This document shows, piece by piece, positions 51,750-61,983 of a stretch of DNA of 64,000 bases (within the stretch, counting starts at the first letter, position 1; each line of letters opens with the position of its first letter). Below the pieces are notes generated by a model. It did no database searches. It was given only the letters and a program-made list of their open reading frames with translations, and was not told the DNA's origin. Position numbers and translations under genes: made by a program. The stretch lies in NCBI RefSeq assembly GCF_954871325.1, contig NC_088777.1, positions 6,983,366 to 7,047,365 on the forward strand, written 5' to 3'. This DNA is from Gordionus sp. m RMFG-2023 (taxonomy: Eukaryota; Nematomorpha; Gordioida; Chordodea; Parachordodidae).

Positions 51750-54124
51750 TGATAAAATTTGAAATTTATATATTCGTAATTTTGACTTTAAGTTGAGTTG
51801 ATTAGAACCAGTGAGGACAATATATTATATAAATATAAAAAGGCAGATAAATATAATTTTTTATTTTATCGATCTAAGAACTTATGAATAATCATTACTA
51901 TGTGATTTCGATAATAAGCCAAATTTTTTCATTTAGAAGTAGCGCCCCGATTCGTTGATTTATTGAAAACACATGGTAAATTTAAGTATTAATTTATTTT
52001 TGAACTAAATTTTGATGTATGGAACATATATCATTAAATAATATTATACATTTCTACTTTAAAATAAAAATCCCCCCAAAGTTTTCACAACTTTCATCCA
52101 CCCAACTCCCCTCCCCCTCCCAAAAAAAAATAAGCCCACCCCCTCGTTAATTTTTTTCTCTAACTAAAATACACATACACAACTGAAAATTTTATACCCC
52201 AAAAAATATCATGCCTTTTGAATTTTCTCTCAACGTTGATCTCTACTATTCCCATTTCAGGGAAACCCGTAGTTATTTGGAGCGGTTTTTCGAAAATATT
52301 TAAGCAAGCGCATTATTATCTGAATAAATAATCTTATTAACCAAATTTTTGAATCAATTCATTTTTATTGTATCACTTTTTATAAGCGGATCTCTAAATG
52401 CGACTAATTTATTTATAACGTTGAATCTTCTATCCCTTAAAATTAAGTGCCACTAACAAACATCCTATAAGACAAAAACCGGTGAAACTTTATGGATAAC
52501 TTATTCTTAAATCAAATTTCATCACAGATTTATCCTCGATTAAAATCAGGGCTGTAATAGTAATCTCTTCAAGATTTCCGTTACCAGAATAATATTAGTG
52601 TATATTTGTTAACAATGCTGGAATAAATTTAACTCCCCAGCGAAAATCCTGAAATAAAAATATGAGCGTTTAGGGCAGTGTTCACCTTTTATACTAAATT
52701 TATTCTATTAAATCTAATTTTTTTAAATCATTTCGGAATTCGATCTCCTTTTTTACACCTTACTTATTCGATTCCTACTTAAAATTTTAAATATTTCCCC
52801 AAAAATTAGATATTGGTCATCTTTTATATTATACATTAAAAAAAATTAATTATAATATTTATATTTATTTTTTTTGGGTAATTAATTTTTAAATTTTATT
52901 GAAAACCTAATTAGGTTTAGGCGAGATTCATTGAAAAAGCTCATTTAATTTTAGCCGCTGTTTTAGGCTAGTTATAATTAGGCTCAACATATTTGTAAGC
53001 TAACGCTTAGCCGATTTATCCAGCTTATTACGCAACACTAATTATACGATAATATTGAGACATAATATATAAATAACTTACACAATTTTGACAATTTTAA
53101 ACACATGTAAGGACATATAAAATACTAGACTTTTTGAATTTTTTTTAAAGATCACCATATATAAATGATCCACAAACAAAGATAAATTTAAAAATTTTTT
53201 ATAATGATTCATTGCGGTAGGAGTTCAAAAAGTACCTGATTTCGTGTACTTCATTAGCAATCTCTTTACTTTATCATGATTAAAATAATATCTATACATC
53301 ATAAATATTCATAGATATTTCTCAAATTATAAAAGAAATTTCAAATTTTGATAATAAAAGTTAAATTATATATTAATAAATATATTTTTTTTAAACTTAA
53401 TAATAAATTAGAATCTTGACTCGTAAAACAAATCAAAATTTAACATCTCAAAATTTTATTTCTGGTATAAAATATTTTGATGGTTTAATTATTTCAAAAT
53501 ATATTTTTTATAGCGCACTATTAAAATTTATATTAAGGGCGAAATCTAAATAACCTAGCATCTTTAATTTTATGAAAGAATGTGGCCAAATGATTTGCCA
53601 CCTCCTACTGGTTCATCTGGCCTTTGTCCGGTCTCCCCTATGGAAATAATATCTTGTTTGGACACTTTACTACATTTTTAGATGTGCTCTGGGTCTGTGT
53701 CTCATCTAGGATTATGGAAACATGAGTCATGTTAGTTTAGCTTTAAATATTTACATTTTTTTTTTAAATATTGATGAATGCCACATTTTATAATCCATAC
53801 TAATCTAATCGGTATTCAAAATTTTAAACCAAATAAAATATTGGATAATAATTATCTAAATTAATCTTAAAATCACGGACTGTCACTGAAAATTAGAAGT
53901 TTAGATATTATTAAGATGATCAGCTAATTTTTACAGTAGCAGATACAAGCAGCGAATGCATTGGAAAGAATAAAACATATAATTTATACTAATTTTTATT
54001 TAATTATTTGAAATGTAATAATTTTATAAATAAAATAAATATAATAATTTTATATAAAATAAATATAATGGGATTAGTGTTCTTTTTTTTAAATTATAAA
54101 ATATATAATCATTCTTCTTAATTT
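51750..54124. other. Intergenic region between the sulfatase and propeller genes
   Basis: This 2.4-kb stretch must contain the sulfatase promoter, but no core motif is clear. A compact GC-richer patch lies at 53581-53730 (for example GCCACCTCCTACTGG). It reads as short, unrecognised peptides on both strands. A complement of AATAAA at 53995-54000 could be the poly(A) signal of the propeller gene. Confidence 0.4.
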
Positions 54125-57100
54125 TTAAATTCTGTCTCTCAAGTTGCAAACCATTTGACTTGGCTTAGACGAGGCACCAACCATCACTCCTTTAAGGATA
54201 AAACTTTTTATATATTCACTCTTTTTAGCCTCCTTGAATATAGACATGTAGAGATGACCATCTAAAAATAATTTGAAAAATAAACTCGATTATAAATAGG
54301 GTATGAAAATAAAAGAATCATTTGTTTTCTTTAAAAAAACAGACATTGTTTAAAAAAAATGGAATTAGAATCCTGAAACAAAATATTAGTGACGATTTTT
54401 GAAACCGGCTAACTCAATATTTTAGCTAAATTAAATATTACACAAGACTGAAGATTTTGGTCATAGATAGCACAACTGTTTATACGTCTATTAGCGAAGC
54501 CTCCAGGCTTAGGCAATATTTTTCTGGTTAAAATATTTAGTTAGCCGTTTTTATCGGCTGAAATCGAGCCGTTTAACAACACTACAAAATATAATTTACC
54601 AGCATTTTATTGAAAATTTTTTAAATAAAAAAATTTAATTTTGAGTGTTTCAAAAGTTTGTTTAAAATATTTATTTTTTTCCGTTATTTTCTTTTACAAA
54701 AAAAAATGTTCACAATTTTCTTCGTTTTTTTTATCACCTTCAATTTTATATAAAAAATATTTTAAATGTCCTGAAATATTTTAAATGGATTTATTATTTT
54801 AAAATTAAATTATACAAAATTTTAACCCTCATTCATGGTGAGATTAAACTTCAAGAAAGATTAATTTTATCGAAAACTTAGATTTAATGATAATTTTTTA
54901 TAAAAAAAATTTGTATTACTATTAAAAAATGGTTGAATTCGTTTGACACCAGCGGCTCGGGAAATTAGTTCCAGTTGGAAACCTAATATTCCTAAAATAG
55001 AATATTTAATTTAGAAAAAAATTAAATATTTCTAAAACAATTAATTGATATTATATAATTACAAACCTTTATAATGATAAATATGGATAAAATTATCCGA
55101 TTTTGCTATGGCTATGAATACGTCGGGAAAGATTCCTGTCCTAAAGTGAGCTATGTCTATCACTTTATCTTCTTCGAAACTTTGAACCAGAACGAATGAG
55201 GAACTTTGAAAAATCAAAAAAAAAAAATTTTAAAAAATAAATAATATTAAATAAAATATTTTTAATCATTCCTTCTAGAGTTGTTAAAAGATACTTTTTA
55301 AATGGATCTAGATACAGATACATCGTCTAAAATAATATCTAGATACAGATATTTTAATCAAAATATCTAGATACAGATACCAAATTTTTATATCTAGATA
55401 CAGGATCTAGATCCTTTAACAACTCTGATTCCTTCTAATCGGAATCTATTCTAGGGAAGCAGATTTATTTTCAATTTCTACATTTATTTATTAATTTATA
55501 GCATCACCGAGAAAATAGAAATTTACTAATAACATAATATATTTTTAAACATTCTCATATATATTATACATTTTTTTCTTTATTTTTTAAAGTCGATTTT
55601 ATTTATCTCTGACTACTGTTGTTAAACGGCTCGTTTTGAGCCGATTTTTAAAAATGGCTAACTCAATATTTTAGCCAGAAAAATATTGCCATAGCCTCAA
55701 GATTTCGATAATATATGTCTAGACCTTTGTTCCTTCTATGAGCAAAATCTTTAGGCTTGGGTAATATTTTTCTGGATGAAGTATTGAGTTAGTCGTTTTA
55801 AAAAATCGGCTCAAAACAAGCCGTTTAATAACATTATCTCTGCTAGTTTAATTTGTGTTGTTCTTATTTCACATATTTTTTCTTCTTGTATCAAACCAAA
55901 TCCTTATACCGCACTTTTATATTCATTACATTTGATTTATTCATACTAGTAACGATCAACATAGTATAAAGTTATTTGCTAGGTATTTCCAACCTACAAA
56001 ATCTATTCATTTAACATAGATATATAATAATTTAAAATTTAAAATCAGCCGCCCTTTCCCTCACCTTATAAAGTAATTAAATATATATGCAATTTATGGG
56101 TGTGATCTGTATTTTTCTGCCCAACTCCTTTTTAATCAGTCCACAGATGTTTAGTTAAAGTCACTAATACGCGTACGCGCGGCTTGCCCGCAATCTTGTG
56201 AAGGGCTCCTTATTTTTCCACTATTTTAAATATACAGTTTGATGGATTTGAGGAAAACCTAGCGCAGCTCAGTTGCATTCACAATTGTAAGCCGGAACGT
56301 TTTTTTAAATCACGTGTCGCGAACTACTTTAAAGTCCAGATTGTAAAGTTAATAAACCGAAAACATATGATATATTAATTTATTTCTATTAAAATTTTAT
56401 TGAACGCATGTTGCCTAATACTATTATTTATTTTTTTTACTAGGCAGTAATTAAAATTAAAATTGGCATTATTTTTTTACTTTATCACTAAAATACGTTA
56501 ATATTTTGGGCAGCTACTATTGCTAAAAAGCCCGATTTGAGTCAATTTTTAAAAACGACTCGGTTAATATTAGTCATAAATTGAGTTAAACTTAAAATTT
56601 GGCAAATGAATGCCCAAACCTTTTGACATTTTATGAGCAGACCTGAATAGGGTTTTTTTAACAAAACTATGAGCAGTATTCATAAAATTTTGGGCAGTAA
56701 ATTTATCAAAAAAATAGGCAGTATTCTTAATATCAAAAAATTAATGTTTTAAGCAGTTTAAAGTTTTTAAAATCTTTTTTATATTAAAAAATCCAGATAA
56801 ATTAAAATATATTCTATATGCGAAAATTGACCCCTATATTAGAATTATATCAATGTCTATGAATTGATATATGAAATAATATAAGTACTTATAAACAAAT
56901 TTAAAATATAAAAATGTATAACTATCATATGAAATGTAATATAGATATAGTTAGTAAACTATTAAGAATTGGAAAAAGTCATAATAACAAAAAATCAATA
57001 TTGAACATAAATAATAAAATAATGTAAAATACAAAATACAAAATAAATAAAAGCGCCACCAGCACAATTAGCTCCTCTAATCATCAGGAGAGATTGAATT

Positions 57101-60100
57101 GATAAAACAAATTAAAAATGGCTATTACGATTTTCTGCCTTAAGTAAAAGTCTTCGTGAGGCTCCCCAGAAATTTTCCTGATTAGGCGGCCATCGACTTC
57201 AAAAAACATTTTAACCAAATTACCATATTGGAGCAAATGATTGGTACGAATATGTAATTAGAAAAATCAGCGCCGTATTTGGTGATCTTAAAATTTTGCG
57301 CTCTATTCAGAACGTCTTTGTTAATATTATTATAAACTTTCCTTATGACCATGGACTTCGTGTGATTCCATCAAAATGCCTACCATCGGATAAAAGATCA
57401 GAAGGCTCCAATGAGGTAGGAAACCAGCTGACCTAAGTGTTAGAGATATGATTTGATTGCACCTCGAGTGTCGAGTTTCCCGCCCAGGATTACGATTTCA
57501 ATGTAAAGGACAGCGCCATTAGAGAACTGCAAAGTAATTTTTTCGCAACCCGAGCCCGACCCGAGCCCGAATTTAAAATTTTTTTTGTCCGAGCCCGACC
57601 CGAGCACACATTTTTTAATCCAACCCGACCCGAATAAAATTTTGCAATTTAAGTTTTAATATTATAATAACCAAAAAAAAATTTATGTGTATTTATTCAG
57701 TTCAGCCACCTTAAATAAAAGTTTATTTGACGGCCATAATCTATTCAAGATATATATTAAGTTGCATTTTATAAATATCTAACCTGTTGTTATTGAATTA
57801 TATACGTAAATAAATTTGCATATAATACAAATGACATAATTAAGCTTTTCTTTATTTTCATCATATATAAATGAAAATTTCTTCCATACATCGGATTTTC
57901 CATTAAGATTCTCCCTTACTTCATACTCTTTTGTCTTGATTTTTTCACCAATTCTTTTTAATTTTGCATCCATTGAGATAATTTTTTAATGTGGCTGTGT
58001 CTAAAATCTAAAAAAAATATTTAAAATGAATACTATAAAATTAGCATATGGAAAATTTAATATCATCAAGTTCTGGAAGTATTTTCTATTTAATATTTAT
58101 AAAATTTATATAGGTGAAGTAGATTTTGAGTCAGATGATGATTATTTGTATAACAGCAGTCACAACTCTGAGACAGGAAAGGACAATATAGATAGTGATG
58201 TGTGTGAAGATAGCTATAAATATTGTTTTGTTACAGTAAAATATGCTAGTCTTTAATAAATTATATAAAAATATGAAGGTAAAGATGGAAAAACTAAATG
58301 GAATATGGAATGCCCTACACAAAAAAGGACAAGATCCCATAATATAATATGTTTGCCAGGGGTTAAATCTCATGCAAAATCACCATTAGAAAGCCTCAAC
58401 TAATGATAGTCGGAGTTTATAAATCCAGTCATCAAAATATAAGAGATTTATGGAAGCAAGGATGGATTTGGTGTTGATATATTTAGATATACTATGAATA
58501 TAAATAGATTCCAATTTCTATTGAAAGTGTTTAGATTTGATGATATGAATACAAGAAATACAAGGAAAGCACTTGATAAAGCCACACATAATAGAGAAAT
58601 TTTTGATATTTTTAATGATAATTGCAATAATACTATTCTGTTAGACAATATGTTACTATTGATGAAATGCTTCCTGCATTCAAAGGAAAATGTCCATTTA
58701 GGCAATATATGCCAAATAAACCATCAAAATATGGTCTGAAAATATATGCTCTAGTTGATTCTAGAACTTTTTATACATTAAAAACAGAATTATATACTGG
58801 CAAAATCAGCCAGAAGGGCCATATAAATTGTCAAACAAGCCATTTGATGTAGTTGAAAGACTAATTCAACCAATTTCAAAAAGTAATAGAAATATTACAA
58901 TGGACAATTGGTTTACTATCTATGAATTAGCTAATTATTTAATATCTTCACATTCCCTAACAATAGTAGGGACTATTAAAAAAAATAAAAAGCAGTTACC
59001 TGCATTATTTTTTAATAAAAAAAGAGATATATATTCAAGTTTATTTGGATCAAAGAAAATACTACTATAGTTTCATATATACCAAAAAGGTATAAGAATG
59101 TAGTGTTGCTTTCAACACTACATTATGATAATAAAATTGATGTAACAACTGGTGAATTGTTAAAACCAGAATTTTTTTTGATATATGATATTTTTTTATA
59201 AAATTTATGTAATTATCATTATCAACATTGATTTAATAAAATTTGAATTTTTTGAATTTTATTTAGTGATAATAAAATAATTAAAGGAAGTACTGAAAAA
59301 GAAAATTTTATTTCAGTAATTTTAGGAAAATTTGTCTAACTTTTTTTTGGAAGTAAATATTAATCTAAGATTTTGTATTTATTATCTCCAATATTTTTTA
59401 AATATATACTCAAAATTTTAGATCTCAATTTTTAATATGTTTTGAGATATATCTAATCAAAATTTGGGGTAAAATAGACCCCACCTTTGTAGTTAAGGGA
59501 GTTTTTTCTACCTTTGTAGTGAAGGGTTAAAACAAATGTTAAAAAAAGACAATGTATAGGCTAGATAAATAATAAATAAAACTTACATAAAATATGTCTT
59601 ATCTTGTAATTTACGAGAAACACAATTTAGTAATAAAATAGTTTGGTATCCGGTTGTTAGGTTTATAAAATAATAATTAATAATGACATGACATGTTAAT
59701 ATGATTGACATTTTAATCCTAAAATGTGATAAATATTAAATAATATGATTTTATAATTAATATTATAAATTATACTAACTATTTAAGATATTAATATTAT
59801 TATATATATTTTCGGGTCGGGTCGGGTTTTCGGGTGGGACAGCTTTTACAACCCGACCCGAGCCCGAACCCGAGAAATTTTTTTTTTGATGTCCCGGGTC
59901 GGGTCGGGTCGGGCTACGGACAGCCCGTGCAGTTCTCTAAGCGCCATATCATAAGTATGACATTTGCTGCATTTTTATAGTAATTAGAAAGGAATGTTGA
60001 GCCTGTTACATAGAATATAGCTAAGCTCGTGGTTTTCCAATTCAAGTTTGCGATTGCTGAATGGAATAACATTCAAAAATTAATATCCCCGATCCTTGAT

Positions 60101-61905
60101 TAGTTCAATGAATGTGTAGCCAAAGAAAGACTCGAAATAAGGTAATCAACAGAGTTTTTCACAAGTGGTAGATCCCAATCCTTCTGTTTTACTGAGATCG
60201 AGAATAGTGTTGTGGTTCTGAAGGATTTTGCCCACTCCATCCTAGCTGTATTCAGAAAAGGATCGTGGACTAACAGATGTTGGTCAATATCTACTTTCTT
60301 GAAGGTGGCTAGCAATGAACGCCCTTATTTAAAACGATAGGATCTTATACCAAGACCGCCATGTTTAGTAGGAAGTGTGGCTTGATACCAAGTTATGTCT
60401 GTAAATTTGATGTTTAAGCAGTCACTAAGAATGACTCTTTTGGGTTTCGAATATTATTAGATACACCCTCTCTAAAAATAATGGGCTCTATCGTAGGGAG
60501 TAAAGGATTTTAGGGATGTTGAAAAATTTCCTATAAAAAGAGCCTTGTGAGCCGAGAGACAAGAATGCGGTTTAAATTTTCAAAAATATCGTCCATATTG
60601 CTAAAAAAAAAGAATTCATTGACTCCTCACCAATGGGAAAGCCCAAATGTGATAAATTTTTCAAGGGGATATGCTTAAAACCATTTAGGCTTTGATTAGT
60701 TGAGACATGAGCTTGATTCATTTTTATACAGGATAACTTTAATAAAAATGCTGGAAATGTTTTTTCAATTAACTATTTCTATTTTATTTTCGTACTGTTA
60801 GAGTTGGTTTAATGGAATTGTATTGATTTGGAAATAATCAGTTTTGGCTTGGTTAATTACAAGTTCAAGACTGTCAGTGGAAGCCCTAATAATATTAACA
60901 GACTTTTCCACCTCATCAGACTCGTCGGATGACATCATCATCAATGTACTATAGGGGCAGCTAGCACTCATTTTTTATTTTAGTTATCCTCAACACCTTG
61001 TTAAAATCATAGAAATGCTTACAATAGCATTCACAGAAAAGTAATCATTTTGCAATTCATAAAAAGTTTCCCAGTTTTTACAAACTATATCCTTTCATTC
61101 TATAAGGGACCATCCCATTTGGTATTGGCCATTATGTCTTATCCTCTGAGGGTATTCAGCAGGGTGATCCCCTGGATATTATTTTGTCTAGGAATTCATG
61201 ATTTGATAACTAAAATAAAGCTGCCCCTAAATTTATGGTATATTGATGATGGGGTCATCTCTGGCGAATTTGCAGAGGTGGTAAAGGCTAACAATATTAT
61301 TAAGGCTTCTAATGACAGTCTTGAACTTGTAATTAACCAAGCCAAAACTGAATATTTCTAAATCAATACTATTCCATTAAACGAACTCTAACAGTAAGAA
61401 AATAAAATAAAAATGTTTTAGTTGATTAAAAAAGAATTTCCAGTTTTTATTTAAGAGTTAATCCTGTATAAAATGAATCAAGCTCATGTCTCAACTAAAG
61501 CCTAAAAAAGCCTTTTTATATATATAAATATTTATTTTGCTTTTTGAATTCCCACAAGAGTTTTGACAAAACTGTGAGTTTCTAGGTAAATTTCGAATGC
61601 TGCAGGCATAAATTATTTACATACACTAATAAATAAGTTGGAATTTTTCTCCCTTTTTAAAATAAAAAAAACAAGTCTTTTGAAATTAAATTACTGGATA
61701 ATATTTATTTAATAATGTAGTAATTATGTTTTCCTTTTGTTTAATAATTTTATGGAATTATAATTTGAAATAATTCGAATATGAATTTTCCGACAATGTA
61801 TTAATTTTTCAACTTTAAATCATTTTTTGAGGCGCGTTTTTTAAAATTTATAAATCTGATTCTGCCGGAGATATATTCCATCATGTTTGGCTATTTTATG
61901 AATTA

Positions 61906-61983
<78 letters not shown>

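Larger units (their letters stand above)
57520..59939 (-). mobile_element. hAT-type element with CCCGAC-rich ends, carrying a piggyBac insertion
   Basis: The ends are TAGAGAACTGC and its exact complement GCAGTTCTCTA, flanked by a perfect 8-bp target duplication AGCGCCAT (57512-57519 and 59940-59947). Both subterminal regions are made of repeated CCCGACCCGAGCCCGA-type blocks (57550-57635 and 59815-59920), unusual in this genome. The left part encodes the BED-finger start of a hAT transposase on the minus strand. Most of that gene is gone. The middle is occupied by a piggyBac-like element. Confidence 0.9.
57050..60966 (-). mobile_element. LINE (non-LTR retrotransposon) fragment, interrupted by a hAT element
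   Basis: The minus-strand LINE sequence occupies 60966-59940 and resumes at 57519-57050, around a hAT element with an exact target duplication. Reading down the minus strand: the end of the reverse transcriptase (YIDDD near 60940, NQAKTDYF near 60850), then KHGGLGIRSYRFK near 60350, and the open stretch QKDWDLPLVKNSVDYLISS near 60170. A C-terminal region follows (SAGFPTSLEPSDLLSDG near 57420; SGEPHEDFYLRQKIVIAI near 57150). The DG..PW segment near 57360 resembles the restriction-like endonuclease region of some LINEs; that is inference. The 5' part is missing and frames change often, so it is inactive. Confidence 0.75.

Noticed and set aside
56170-56190. GCGTACGCGC patch as a possible element end of the 9183 hAT family
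   Set aside because: Only about ten bases match and no partner end or target duplication was found.
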